From contig NZ_JBHSEC010000002.1 of NCBI RefSeq assembly GCF_042651785.1, positions 62,001 through 126,000 of the forward strand: 64,000 nt of DNA, given 5' to 3'. This DNA comes from Chungangia koreensis. GTDB lineage: Bacteria > Bacillota > Bacilli > Bacillales_A > Planococcaceae. Under the pieces are notes generated by a model. The model saw only the letters and a program-made list of their open reading frames with translations, ran no database searches and was not told where the DNA came from. Shown here one piece after another: positions 1 to 9,200 of the stretch; position 1 is the first letter of the stretch; every line of letters begins with the position of its first letter. A program made the translations under genes and the position numbers.

Positions 1-139
1 GCACCGTAGTACTCAACAGTAATCCGGTCCAACAAGGATGCACTTGCACGGCCAGCACGGATCGAAGCAAGTTCCCGGCTAAAAGCTTGAATCGCCTTTG
101 TCATTCTTTCCTTCGTTTGTTCCATGACTGCTTTCGGCA

Positions 140-140
<1 letters not shown>
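1..140 (-). CDS. frr: Ribosome recycling factor, N-terminal part (runs off the window)
   Basis: Only the first 46 or so codons are present; the gene continues beyond the left edge. The reading starts [20 protein letters not shown] and goes on through [13 protein letters not shown], the conserved N-terminal helix of ribosome recycling factor, which with EF-G splits post-termination ribosomes. The ATG overlaps the TAA stop of pyrH (TAATG), and its ribosome binding site AGGAGG lies inside the last codons of pyrH, so the two genes are probably translationally coupled. Position after rpsB-tsf-pyrH is the standard Bacillales order. Identity is firm; the rest of the protein cannot be judged. Confidence 0.93.
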
Positions 141-877
<737 letters not shown>

Positions 878-890
878 TTACACGATTTTC

Positions 891-921
891 TTGAAAAATA
901 GGGAACACAAAAAGTGTTCCC
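891..921 (-). terminator. Intrinsic terminator or attenuator between tsf and pyrH
   Basis: An 8-bp perfect stem (GGGAACAC, 914-921 with 901-908 on the plus strand) with a five-base loop is followed on the minus strand by TATTTTTC. It lies 20 bases past the tsf stop. No clear promoter is seen between it and pyrH, so it probably reduces rather than abolishes transcription into pyrH-frr. Confidence 0.75.
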
Positions 922-940
922 TACAAAATCATATTTTGAA

Positions 941-1825
941 TCAGTTGCCTTTTACTTGGCTCATAACTTCTTCAGCGAAGTTATCCTGACGTTTTTCAAT
1001 TCCTTCTCCTACAGCGTAACGGACGAATTGTGCTACAGTTCCACCAGTGGATTTAACGTAGTCACGAACTTTTTGGTCAGAGTTCTTAACAAATGTTTGA
1101 TCCAATAGGCAGATATCTTCGAAATATTTACCAAGGCGTCCTTCAACCATTTTCGCAACAATGTTTTCTGGTTTGCCTTCGTTTAATGCTTGTTCAGTCA
1201 ACACTTTACGTTCGTGTTCAACTTCTTCTTCAGAAACTTCATCTCTTGAGATGTATTTAGGGTTCATAGCTGCAATATGCATTGCTACATCTTTCGCAGC
1301 AGCCTCGTCAGATGAACCAGTCAAAAGAACAAGTACACCGATACGGCCACCCATGTGTAAATAAGGACCGAATGCATCGCTGTCCGTTTTAGTCATAATT
1401 TCGAAACGACGAAGTGTAATCTTTTCACCAATTTTAGAAATCGCATTCGAAATATGGTCTGCTACTTTTGAACCGTTTGGCATGTTTGTTTCAAGAGCTT
1501 CCTCAACAGTTGCTGGTTTTGTAGCCAATAAGTGTTCAGCAAGTTCATTAACAAGTGTTTGGAACGCTTCGTTTTTAGCTACGAAGTCCGTTTCTGCATT
1601 TACTTCAAGAATGATTGCTTCATTTCCTTCAGTTAAAACGAAAGTTGTACCTTCAGCAGCAATACGGTCAGCTTTTTTTGCTGCGCTTGCTAACCCTTTT
1701 TCACGAAGGAAATCGACTGCAGCTTCCATATCTCCATCAGTTTGAGTAAGTGCCTTTTTGCAGTCCATCATACCTGCGCCAGTTTTTTCACGAAGTTCTT
1801 TTACCATTTGGGCTGTAATTGCCAT
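941..1825 (-). CDS. tsf: Translation elongation factor Ts
   Basis: Guanine nucleotide exchange factor that recycles EF-Tu-GDP. The 294-residue product begins with the N-terminal UBA-like domain ([20 protein letters not shown], residues 1-20), has the invariant TDFVAKN motif near residue 80 that contacts EF-Tu, and the two core subdomains typical of Bacillales EF-Ts (about 293 residues). A GGAGG-type site precedes the ATG. It follows rpsB, the usual pair, but a strong terminator stands between the two genes, so tsf is likely expressed by read-through of the rpsB promoter; no separate promoter is obvious in the 134-base gap. Confidence 0.98.
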   Translation of the reverse strand: MAITAQMVKELREKTGAGMMDCKKALTQTDGDMEAAVDFLREKGLASAAKKADRIAAEGTTFVLTEGNEAIILEVNAETDFVAKNEAFQTLVNELAEHLLATKPATVEEALETNMPNGSKVADHISNAISKIGEKITLRRFEIMTKTDSDAFGPYLHMGGRIGVLVLLTGSSDEAAAKDVAMHIAAMNPKYISRDEVSEEEVEHERKVLTEQALNEGKPENIVAKMVEGRLGKYFEDICLLDQTFVKNSDQKVRDYVKSTGGTVAQFVRYAVGEGIEKRQDNFAEEVMSQVKGN

Positions 1826-1904
1826 TCGAAATTCCTCCTAAATAGTAGTTTTACCTACAACTTTTATTATCTCGGGCACATGATGTATCCGATGCTTCAT
1901 TTCT

Positions 1905-1942
1905 CAAAAAAAGGTGATAAGGGTTATAAGCCGCTTATCACC
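1905..1942 (-). terminator. Intrinsic terminator after rpsB
   Basis: A 9-bp perfect stem GGTGATAAG (1934-1942 with 1913-1921) with an inner AT-rich loop is followed on the minus strand by a run of T (plus-strand A run 1906-1912). It starts 18 bases after the rpsB stop codon and probably adjusts the S2 to EF-Ts ratio by partial termination. Confidence 0.85.
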
Positions 1943-1959
1943 TATCTCTTGTACGTGAA

Positions 1960-2688
1960 TTACTCAGCAGCTGCTTCAGCTGGAGCTTCTTCTTCTACTT
2001 GTTCTTCGCCTAATTTTGATTCAAGCAAAGCGTCAGCCATTTTAGCTGTAAGAAGTTTTACCGCACGAATTGCATCGTCATTTGAAGGAATGACGTAGTC
2101 GATTTCATCAGGATCACAGTTAGTGTCAACCATTCCGACGATCGGAATGTTCAATTTGCGAGCTTCAGCAACAGCGATGCGTTCTTTACGAGGGTCAACA
2201 ACGAACATTACATCCGGAAGGGATTTCATGTCGCGGATCCCGCCCAAGAATTTCACAAGGCGTTCATGCTCTTTTTTCAATTGGACAACTTCTTTTTTAG
2301 GAAGTACGGAGAAAGTTCCGTCTTCTTCCATGCGCTCGATTTCTTTTAAACGAGCTACACGTTTTTGGATTGTACCGAAGTTTGTCAACGTACCACCCAA
2401 CCAACGTTGGTTGATGTAGTACATACCAGCGCGTTCTGCTTCTTCTTTGATCGCTTCTTGCGCTTGTTTTTTTGTACCTACGAATAGAACTTTACCGCCG
2501 TCTTCTCCGACTTGGCGCATAAATTCGTAAGCTTCTTCTAATTTTTTCACCGTCTTTTGAAGATCGATGATGTAGATTCCGTTACGCTCCATGAAAATGA
2601 ATTTTTTCATTTTCGGATTCCAACGGCGTGTCTGGTGACCGAAGTGTACACCAGCTTCAAGCAATTGCTTCATAGAAATTACTGACAT
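1960..2688 (-). CDS. rpsB: 30S ribosomal protein S2
   Basis: Ribosomal protein S2, 242 residues, close to the B. subtilis length (246). The start [19 protein letters not shown] was chosen over an upstream in-frame extension because GGAGG sits 9 bases before this ATG and the protein aligns from here. [14 protein letters not shown] and the [10 protein letters not shown] and [12 protein letters not shown] segments are family hallmarks. The acidic tail [15 protein letters not shown] is usual for Firmicute S2. A SigA-type promoter lies 115 bases upstream, leaving a leader of about 105 bases in which GGAGGAAAA occurs twice; control by S2 itself is possible but nothing in the sequence proves it. Confidence 0.98.
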   Translation of the reverse strand: MSVISMKQLLEAGVHFGHQTRRWNPKMKKFIFMERNGIYIIDLQKTVKKLEEAYEFMRQVGEDGGKVLFVGTKKQAQEAIKEEAERAGMYYINQRWLGGTLTNFGTIQKRVARLKEIERMEEDGTFSVLPKKEVVQLKKEHERLVKFLGGIRDMKSLPDVMFVVDPRKERIAVAEARKLNIPIVGMVDTNCDPDEIDYVIPSNDDAIRAVKLLTAKMADALLESKLGEEQVEEEAPAEAAAE

Positions 2689-2802
2689 GATTCTTTTCCT
2701 CCAATTTGGTTTTTTTCCTCCGCAGCCATCCTTTGAATCAGCTACCTTTAGAAGGCACCATCTGTATTCATCCGGACTGCGTGTGTGATAACACCATTTG
2801 AT

Positions 2803-2831
2803 AATATACCATACAGGCAACCGAGACGCAA
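2803..2831 (-). promoter_or_regulatory. SigA-type promoter for rpsB-tsf
   Basis: On the minus strand TTGCGT (2826-2831), 17 bases, then TATATT (2803-2808). It lies immediately downstream of the swrB stop codon, so the ribosomal/translation genes have their own start independent of the fla/che transcript. Confidence 0.72.
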
Positions 2832-2834
2832 CTG

Positions 2835-3302
2835 TTAACTTCTGAACTTAAGCAATAGCTCTACTTCAGTTTTCCCCATATTTAGTTGTTTGGCAACCTC
2901 GTCAACAGTATATCCGCTTTTGCTCAACTCTAAAGCCTGTTCTTCTTTAGATTGCTCTTTAGGATTGGCAGCCAACTGCCTATAGGTGTTTACTGCTTTG
3001 GACTTAGGGACAATCCGATTTGATATCACTTTTGAAGGAGATTCCACTTCTTTCTGCACTTTAGGAGCTTCCGTTAATTGACTCTCTGATGATTTCAATG
3101 TAGAAAGCTCAGAAAGAAGACGGTCGTTTTCGTCTTTAATTTCTACTAAATACGCGCCTACCGCATCTTCCATCTCCCTCATCATCATATCCTGCTGTTT
3201 CTTCAGTTCGTTGAACTTACCTAATTTCGTATAGAGCATCGCAATTAGAAATAAGGAGACCAATTGAAGAATGAAAAGAAATATGATCATGATTGTTGTC
3301 AT
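2835..3302 (-). CDS. swrB: SwrB-like membrane protein, flagellar assembly/swarming
   Basis: The 155-residue protein has one N-terminal membrane segment (residues 4-24), a charged coiled-coil middle (about 28-70) and a C-terminal helix-turn-helix-like tail ending [12 protein letters not shown]. This layout, length and position directly after sigD match SwrB (YlxL) of B. subtilis, 167 residues, which helps activate the flagellar export apparatus and is needed for swarming. Identification rests on the tail motif, topology and synteny; overall conservation is low, as is usual for SwrB. It begins 6 bases after the small upstream gene. Confidence 0.8.
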   Translation of the reverse strand: MTTIMIIFLFILQLVSLFLIAMLYTKLGKFNELKKQQDMMMREMEDAVGAYLVEIKDENDRLLSELSTLKSSESQLTEAPKVQKEVESPSKVISNRIVPKSKAVNTYRQLAANPKEQSKEEQALELSKSGYTVDEVAKQLNMGKTEVELLLKFRS

Positions 3303-3307
3303 CTGTT

Positions 3308-3601
3308 TTACCCCATAAAATCTACGTGATTTCCCTTGAAGGGATGTAGGTTCTGTTCTTCGGTTTCTTTGTTGTTGTTCTTTCTTCTTTCCTCGCCCTT
3401 TTCCTTGGAGCCGTCCCTGTCCGTCTTTTCAGAAGCTAAAGAAGTTGTTACGGTGGAACGGTGCTTTAAAAGTTGACGTTCCATTTCAGACTTTGCAGCT
3501 TCCTGTTGCAACAGAGACTGTTGTTGGAGTGATTCTGATAGTTTCCCTGCTTCGAATGTTTTAGGAATTGCGATTTGCAATTCTATCGCTTTTAAACTCA
3601 T
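3308..3601 (-). CDS. Small hydrophilic protein of unknown function between sigD and swrB
   Basis: A 97-residue, highly charged protein. It begins MSLKAIELQIAIPKTFEAGK, continues with Gln/Leu-rich helix (residues 20-45) and a Lys/Glu/Asn-rich stretch, and ends HPFKGNHVDFMG. A short protein of the same plan (MSLK.IE.QIA.P at the front, HPFKG near the end) is found at this site in several Bacillales by my recollection, but is absent between sigD and swrB of B. subtilis. It is likely cytosolic. Gaps of 15 and 5 bases to its neighbours place it in the fla/che operon. No function can be assigned. Confidence 0.75.
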   Translation of the reverse strand: MSLKAIELQIAIPKTFEAGKLSESLQQQSLLQQEAAKSEMERQLLKHRSTVTTSLASEKTDRDGSKEKGEERRKNNNKETEEQNLHPFKGNHVDFMG

Positions 3602-3616
3602 GTTTTGCCCCTACTT

Positions 3617-4384
3617 TCAAGAAAGATGGTTCATTTCAACTGAAAGAAGCTTTCTTAGCTTAAATAAGGCCTTTGAATGGATCTGTGAAATTCTTGATGT
3701 CGAAAGCCCCATAATTTCACCTATTTCCGTCAAGGTCAATTCTTCCGTGTAGAAAAGGCTTAACACAAGTTGTTCTTTTTCATTTAACGCTTTGATCTGC
3801 CCGGTTAGTTCGGCTAATAGTTCCTGCCATACCATAGTCTGTTCAGGAGTTTTTGTCTCTTCATCCCGGATGGAAAATGTTTTTTTATCGTCATCCTGAT
3901 CAAGCAATTGCTCATCGATTGATAGGACATTGGAGAAAAAATGCTCTTGAACTGTATGATAAATTTCATCTACCGGTAAACCGGCATACTCTGCAATTTC
4001 CTCAGGAGAAGGATGCCGCATAAGTCGTTGCTCTAATTTCTCGACTTGAGTTTCAAGCTTCTTTGCCTTTTCACGTGCCGAACGGGGAAGCCAGTCTTCC
4101 TTGCGAAGACCATCGATAATGGAACCCCTTATTCGGAATGAGGCATATGTATCAAATTTAAGATCCCGTTTTGGATCAAATTTATTTAATGCATCAAACA
4201 ACCCAACCATTCCAAGACTGACCAATTCATCTCGAGGAACATTTTTAGGCAGTCCTGCATAAATGCGTTGAACATGGTAACTTACCAAGGGGGTATACTT
4301 TTTGACAAGCAGATCACCGGCATCCGGGTCACGATCTGAAACCCATTTATCCCAATATACTGTTTCATCCGTTTTATCTGGCAT
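3617..4384 (-). CDS. sigD: RNA polymerase sigma factor SigD (flagellar, sigma-28 family)
   Basis: FliA-type sigma factor that directs late flagellar, motor, chemotaxis and autolysin genes. The 255-residue protein has the SLGMVGLFDALNKFDPKRD and FDTYASFRIRG segments of region 2 (residues 50-90), region 3 near 95-150, and the region 4 helix-turn-helix LTLTEIGEIMGLSTSRISQIH near the C-terminus. The ATG at 4384 is preferred to an in-frame GTG nine bases upstream because AGAGGTG sits 6 bases before the ATG; it gives almost exactly the B. subtilis length (254). Near the distal end of the operon, its level should depend on long transcript completion, as known in B. subtilis. Confidence 0.97.
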   Translation of the reverse strand: MPDKTDETVYWDKWVSDRDPDAGDLLVKKYTPLVSYHVQRIYAGLPKNVPRDELVSLGMVGLFDALNKFDPKRDLKFDTYASFRIRGSIIDGLRKEDWLPRSAREKAKKLETQVEKLEQRLMRHPSPEEIAEYAGLPVDEIYHTVQEHFFSNVLSIDEQLLDQDDDKKTFSIRDEETKTPEQTMVWQELLAELTGQIKALNEKEQLVLSLFYTEELTLTEIGEIMGLSTSRISQIHSKALFKLRKLLSVEMNHLS

Positions 4385-4446
4385 CGATAACACCTCTTCC
4401 TTGGTAGTGTTACGTTATATAGTAGTATACCAGACACATAGAATGT

Positions 4447-4938
4447 TTATATTTCTGTTGTGCCTGCATTAACTGTTCGAATCTTTAGTTTGCATGATTC
4501 AGGATCGAACTCTATTGTTCGTCCATTATTACCACCTGTATCTTCGGAAATGAGAGGGATTGATAGCCGTTCCAACTCTTTTTTGACCGATTCCACATTT
4601 CTTGGACCAATTCGCATCGTATCACCTGGCCCTAACTGGAACATTTGAGCGCCTCCAGCTATCTTTGCCTTCAATCGCCAAGGGGAAATCCCTTCTTGTT
4701 TTAGCATTTCCAAAAGCGCAAATACACCGGTATCTGCATATTTAGCGGGATTCACGATTTGTTGTCTTCCTGCAGAAGAATCAGGTAAGAGAATGTGAAG
4801 AAGTCCTGCTGTTTTTTTCGTTTCATCGTAAAGAACAACTCCAACACATGAACCAAGTCCTGTTGTTCTGATTGTATCGGGTACTTTGACGATATTCATG
4901 TCAGCAATGCCGACCTTTACGACATTTTTTTCTTCCAT
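4447..4938 (-). CDS. cheD: Chemoreceptor glutamine deamidase CheD
   Basis: Deamidates selected glutamines in chemoreceptors and, in Bacillus-type chemotaxis, binds CheC and stimulates its CheY-P phosphatase. The 163-residue protein carries the catalytic pair: Cys31 in TTGLGSCVGV and His48 in GLLHILLP. The conserved AKIAGGAQMF and MRIGPRNVE segments follow near residues 90-115. It starts 2 bases past the cheC stop codon with GGGAG upstream, so the two interacting partners are co-expressed. The next gene is sigD. Confidence 0.97.
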   Translation of the reverse strand: MEEKNVVKVGIADMNIVKVPDTIRTTGLGSCVGVVLYDETKKTAGLLHILLPDSSAGRQQIVNPAKYADTGVFALLEMLKQEGISPWRLKAKIAGGAQMFQLGPGDTMRIGPRNVESVKKELERLSIPLISEDTGGNNGRTIEFDPESCKLKIRTVNAGTTEI

Positions 4939-4940
4939 GT

Positions 4941-5582
4941 TTACAATACTCCCAATGTCTGGAATATGGTCCGATAGGAAGGAGGATCTGGCAAAAGGAA
5001 AAAATGTCCTTTTACCCCTTCTGTACCCTCTGCAGAGTCGAATATTCCAGTTTCAATCACTATTACATCGTCACTGACTGTAGATATTTCCATAAGACCA
5101 AAACTAATAATAGAACCTGCCATATCCACACTCAGTGACGGTACACTCGGCATAATCTTGAGTCCTGTGAAATCCGAGAGTGCGGATAAATAGGAGCCTG
5201 AAAGGATATTACCCAACTCCTGCATTGCAGAAATACCAAGTTCTGAAAATGGAGGTTCCTGAAAGTCAAAAGTTGCATCGTTCGTCAAATGTCGAATGAA
5301 CCGATTCGCCTGTTCGACCGGTAAGATGAAGAACATACTGCCGGTTACTTCGCCCTCGATCCTTAAGAATACTCCAGCTACAACCTTCTCCGCTCCGCCA
5401 GCAAGTTCCATCATTTCGTCAAATGAAACAAGTTTTACATCCGGTACATGCATATCAATTTTCTTCCTCATTAAGGAGGAAAGAGAGGTTGCAGCATGAG
5501 CAGCCCCTATATTTCCAATTTCTCTTAACACATCAAGATGCAGATCTCTAATTTGCTGTTCTTCATGCATACTGGTCGACAT
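4941..5582 (-). CDS. cheC: CheY-P phosphatase CheC
   Basis: Phosphatase that removes phosphate from CheY-P and takes part in adaptation together with CheD. The 213-residue protein has the two characteristic active-site helices: the first near residue 17 (LREIGNIGAAHAA, Glu21 and Asn24) and the second near residue 125 (MQELGNILSGSYL). It lacks the FliN-like tail of FliY. The gene overlaps the 3' end of cheW by 20 bases. The first ATG has no convincing Shine-Dalgarno sequence; a second ATG four codons on (MHEEQQ) is an equally possible start and would still overlap cheW. Confidence 0.95.
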   Translation of the reverse strand: MSTSMHEEQQIRDLHLDVLREIGNIGAAHAATSLSSLMRKKIDMHVPDVKLVSFDEMMELAGGAEKVVAGVFLRIEGEVTGSMFFILPVEQANRFIRHLTNDATFDFQEPPFSELGISAMQELGNILSGSYLSALSDFTGLKIMPSVPSLSVDMAGSIISFGLMEISTVSDDVIVIETGIFDSAEGTEGVKGHFFLLPDPPSYRTIFQTLGVL

Positions 5583-6027
5583 CCGATTTGGCAGAATTCA
5601 ATACTTTCTTCAAATCGAGAAGAACAATCAATCGATTATCGACTTTTGCAACACCAGATATATACTCGGCTTCAACTGTGCCGAACACTTCAGGCTGAGG
5701 TTCAATCGCTTGGATATCCAGATCCAATACGTCTTTCGCCGCATCAACAATTAAACCAACCGTGTATTCTTCTAAAGTTGTAATGATGATTCGCGTATGT
5801 TCATCTTCCTGACCCTTCACCATTTCGAAACGTTCACGAAGGCTTAAGATCGGTGTGATGATCCCCCGAAGATTTATTACCCCTTTTACATAGGAAGGAG
5901 TATTCGGAACCCTTGTAAGAGGCATAACTTTTTCAATGGATTGGACTTCATTTACCGGAACGGCATATTCTTTATCCATCAGACGGAACACGATGACTTT
6001 AAGCGATGCTGCTGTATGTTGAACCAT
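5563..6027 (-). CDS. cheW: Chemotaxis coupling protein CheW
   Basis: Scaffold that links the CheA kinase to chemoreceptors at the cell poles. The 154-residue protein is a single CheW/SH3-like domain; conserved features are VFRLMDKEYAVPV (residues 12-24), TRVPNTPSYVKGVINLRG near 38-55 and GLIVDAAKDVLDLD near 95. AGGGT precedes the ATG. It follows cheA by 19 bases and overlaps cheC at its end. Confidence 0.97.
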   Translation of the reverse strand: MVQHTAASLKVIVFRLMDKEYAVPVNEVQSIEKVMPLTRVPNTPSYVKGVINLRGIITPILSLRERFEMVKGQEDEHTRIIITTLEEYTVGLIVDAAKDVLDLDIQAIEPQPEVFGTVEAEYISGVAKVDNRLIVLLDLKKVLNSAKSDVDQYA

Positions 6028-6046
6028 TGATAACCCTCCTATCGTA

Positions 6047-8095
6047 TTATTTTATAAGTGCATTACAGTCAACGATCAATGCTACTTGCCCAGTACCTAA
6101 TATCGTAGCACCCGAGATGGCAAAAATATCAGTTAAGTAATTGCCCAAGGATTTAAGGACGACCTCTTGTTGTCCGATGAATGAATCAACAACAAGTCCA
6201 GCAAGCTTGTCCCCTTTACGTACAATAATGACGGAATGGAATTCCTCTTCAATTTGGCCTTCCGTATCAAAAATGTCTTTCAAAAAGATCAACGGGACCA
6301 CTTTTCCGCGGAAATCGATGACTTTTTGGTTATGGGCGTTCATGATATCAGAAGACCGGATGATCGATGTCTCGATAATCGAAGATAATGGAACAGCATA
6401 AATTTCATCGGCCAACTCTACAAGCATTACTGAAATAATCGATAGAGTCAGAGGCAGCTGAATGGAGAATAAAGAACCTTTGCCTTGAGTCGAATCGATT
6501 GAAATCGATCCACCGAGTGATTCGATTGTCGTCTTTACCACATCGAGACCGACACCACGGCCGGAAATATCGGAAATTTTTTCGGCAGTGGAAAATCCTG
6601 AAGCCATGATCAGTTCATTTACTTGTCGATCAGTAAGTAATTTCCCGGATTCCTCTGTGACGATTCCTTTCGAAATTGCTTTACTTAATACTTTCTCACG
6701 GTTTATACCCGCACCGTCATCTTCTAATTCAATAAACACATGATTGCCACTATGGAAGGCACGAAGATTCACAGTTCCTTCAGCTGATTTACCAGCAGCA
6801 ATACGTTCTTCCGGACTTTCAATTCCATGATCAAGCGCGTTTCGGATCAAATGGACAAGCGGATCGCCTATTTCATCAATGACCGTTCGATCCAATTCAG
6901 TTTCGGCTCCGATAATCTGAAGATTAATCTGCTTATTTAAATCGCGGGCGAGCTGGCGGACCATTTTCGGAAAACGATTGAATACAGTATCAACCGGAAT
7001 CATCCGCATATTGAGAATAATAGATTGAAGGTCTCCCGTGTTACGAGTGATTCGTTCAACCGTTTCATTCAAATCAGCATGTTTCAAATCAGCAGCAATC
7101 GATTGTAGACGGCCCCGATCGATAATCAGCTCCTCAAACAAGTTCAAAAGAATATCTAAGCGTTCAATATTGACCCGTATTGTTTTACTACGGGCATGGG
7201 ATGATGCTGAGCCGCTCTCTTTTTTCGGTTCTGAAGCCTGGTTTCCGACATTCGCCTCAATTACAGCGGTTTCTGAAACAGATGCCGTCAATTCTTGTTC
7301 TTCCTTTAAATTGTTCACAGTGGATACTGTAACAGGAGTGATCAATACTTCATCTACTTCTGATACTTTTAAAAGTTTCTTTTGTAAGTCTTCAGTCGTT
7401 TCCTTTGTCACAAAGCATACATGGAATTCATAGTCGAATTGCTCCGCTTCAAGCTGGTCGACAGTCGGTAACGATTTGATCACTTCTCCCATTTGCTCCA
7501 ATAGTTCAAAAACCATAAAGACACGCGCTGCTTTAAGCAATGTATCCTCGCGGAGTTGAACGGAAATTTCATATGTATTGAATTGTTGTTCGATCGATTG
7601 TGAGATGATTGTCAGTTCATACTCATCATATTGAAGTCGATTTTCAGAAACCGTACTTATTTCTTGAACAAATGCAGGAGTTTCTGTGGTTGCTGCTGTT
7701 TCATTTAAAAGGGGCTCCCCTTTTTCAATCCGGTCAAGCTGTCCTACTACGATTGAAACGTCCAGTTTCCCTTCCCCGCCATCTGCAATATCCATTACCA
7801 TTTCTTCTAATTGATCGGCGGCTTTAAAAACGACATCCAAGATTTCCGGTGTTACGCTGATCTTCGAATTCCGAATGGCATCCAAGACGTTTTCCATGTT
7901 ATGAGTTAAATTGGCGATATCTTCAAACCCCATCGTAGCAGACATTCCTTTTAACGTATGGGCAGAACGGAACACTTCGTTGACTATTGCCAAATCGTCC
8001 GGATTCTTTTCAAGTTCAAGCAAATGATCATTAACGGATTGTAAATGTTCCTTACTTTCTTCGATGAACATTTCCATATACTGGCTTAATTCCAC
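6047..8095 (-). CDS. cheA: Chemotaxis histidine kinase CheA
   Basis: Class II histidine kinase that phosphorylates CheY and CheB. Domains in order: P1 phosphotransfer with His46 in FRSAHTLKG; P2 CheY/CheB-binding region (about 155-260); a linker rich in Glu/Ser; P3 dimerisation near 300-360; P4 ATPase with HLIRNALDHGIES (N box), DDGAGINREKV (G1) and GFSTAEKISDISGRGVGL (F/G2) ; P5 CheW-like domain to the end. Length 682 is close to B. subtilis CheA (672). Translation appears to start at a GTG preceded by AAGAGGTG. Confidence 0.98.
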   Translation of the reverse strand: MELSQYMEMFIEESKEHLQSVNDHLLELEKNPDDLAIVNEVFRSAHTLKGMSATMGFEDIANLTHNMENVLDAIRNSKISVTPEILDVVFKAADQLEEMVMDIADGGEGKLDVSIVVGQLDRIEKGEPLLNETAATTETPAFVQEISTVSENRLQYDEYELTIISQSIEQQFNTYEISVQLREDTLLKAARVFMVFELLEQMGEVIKSLPTVDQLEAEQFDYEFHVCFVTKETTEDLQKKLLKVSEVDEVLITPVTVSTVNNLKEEQELTASVSETAVIEANVGNQASEPKKESGSASSHARSKTIRVNIERLDILLNLFEELIIDRGRLQSIAADLKHADLNETVERITRNTGDLQSIILNMRMIPVDTVFNRFPKMVRQLARDLNKQINLQIIGAETELDRTVIDEIGDPLVHLIRNALDHGIESPEERIAAGKSAEGTVNLRAFHSGNHVFIELEDDGAGINREKVLSKAISKGIVTEESGKLLTDRQVNELIMASGFSTAEKISDISGRGVGLDVVKTTIESLGGSISIDSTQGKGSLFSIQLPLTLSIISVMLVELADEIYAVPLSSIIETSIIRSSDIMNAHNQKVIDFRGKVVPLIFLKDIFDTEGQIEEEFHSVIIVRKGDKLAGLVVDSFIGQQEVVLKSLGNYLTDIFAISGATILGTGQVALIVDCNALIK

Positions 8096-8108
8096 TGTTC
8101 GTCACCTC

Positions 8109-9200
8109 TTAGGGCAGATATTTCATGATCGTTTTTGCGATATTCTCCAAATCCACTACGTCATCAACTAAATTAGACTCTACAGCGGATTTCGGCATGC
8201 CGTAAACGATACATGTTTGTTGTGATTCAGCTATGGCTACTACATTATTTCGGCTTTTCATTTGTCGGAGACCCTTTGTTCCATCAGCACCCATCCCGGT
8301 CATAATAACTGCAATCAGATCTTTGCCAATAAAGGATACAGATTCAAAGAGTACATCTACTGCTGGACGATGACCTCCTCGTGGCGGTTCATCACCATCT
8401 AAATATAAACTGAGAGCAGAACCAACTACCTTAATCTTCATGTGAAATCCACCTGGTGCAATGTAGGCTGTTCCTCTTTTGACTAATTCTCCATGTTCGG
8501 CTTCCTTCACATGGATCGAACAAATTTGATTTAACCGCTCAGCTAATGACTTTGTAAAACCAGGTGGCATGTGCTGAACAATCAGGATAGGCGCATCGAT
8601 GTCAGCCGAAATTCCGGACAAAACTGTCTGCAAAGCTCTTGGACCTCCAGTAGATGTCCCGATAACAACCAATTTCTTGCGCCCATGAAGAAAAGGGTTT
8701 GGTCGGCTCGGCAATGCGGGTTTAGGTTTTTGCAATCCCGATTCACGAACTGCTTTTTCCACTTTTTTCAACTTTGATACTTTTGCTTCAGACCCCGCAA
8801 CAACCTTTTCAATTAAATCATCACGAACCCTGTGCAAATCAAGGGATATTGTCCCACTCGGTTTTGCTACAAAATCGAACGCTCCATATTCCATAGCTTT
8901 CAGAGTCGCGTCAGCTCCAGCCTTCGTCATACTTGAGAGCATCACCACAGGGATTGGATGTTCTTCCATAATAGCTTTTAAAGCTTGGAGACCATCCATT
9001 TCAGGCATTTCAATATCAAGCGTTATTACGTCTGGTTGTAAATGACTGATTTTAGTCAATGCATCTTTTCCATTCCGTGCAATCCCAACAACTTGTATTG
9101 TCGGATGCCCTTCAAAAAAATCAGCAATTAGCTTTCGCATAAAGGCGGAATCATCGACGATCAGTAATTTCTTTTTTTGGAAAGCCTCCACCTTACCCAC
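8109..9200 (-). CDS. cheB: Chemotaxis response regulator / protein-glutamate methylesterase CheB
   Basis: Removes methyl groups from receptor glutamates when activated by CheA. The N-terminal receiver (residues 8-125) has the acidic pair in LLIVDDSAF and phospho-acceptor Asp62 (VITLDIEMPEMDG). The C-terminal esterase has the serine in GTSTGGPRAL, the histidine in VQHMPPGF and the aspartate in MTGMGADGTKG. The gene overlaps the end of flhG by 8 bases. The start is uncertain: a GTG at 9200 or another at 9191; AAAGGA lies upstream of both. Either leaves both domains intact. Confidence 0.96.
   Translation of the reverse strand: MGKVEAFQKKKLLIVDDSAFMRKLIADFFEGHPTIQVVGIARNGKDALTKISHLQPDVITLDIEMPEMDGLQALKAIMEEHPIPVVMLSSMTKAGADATLKAMEYGAFDFVAKPSGTISLDLHRVRDDLIEKVVAGSEAKVSKLKKVEKAVRESGLQKPKPALPSRPNPFLHGRKKLVVIGTSTGGPRALQTVLSGISADIDAPILIVQHMPPGFTKSLAERLNQICSIHVKEAEHGELVKRGTAYIAPGGFHMKIKVVGSALSLYLDGDEPPRGGHRPAVDVLFESVSFIGKDLIAVIMTGMGADGTKGLRQMKSRNNVVAIAESQQTCIVYGMPKSAVESNLVDDVVDLENIAKTIMKYLP

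Noticed and set aside
5288..5294. Single TGTCGAA matches (for example in cheC, sigD, sucD)
   Set aside because: Isolated 7-mers inside coding sequence are expected by chance in a window of this size; only the tandem pair before flgB was kept.
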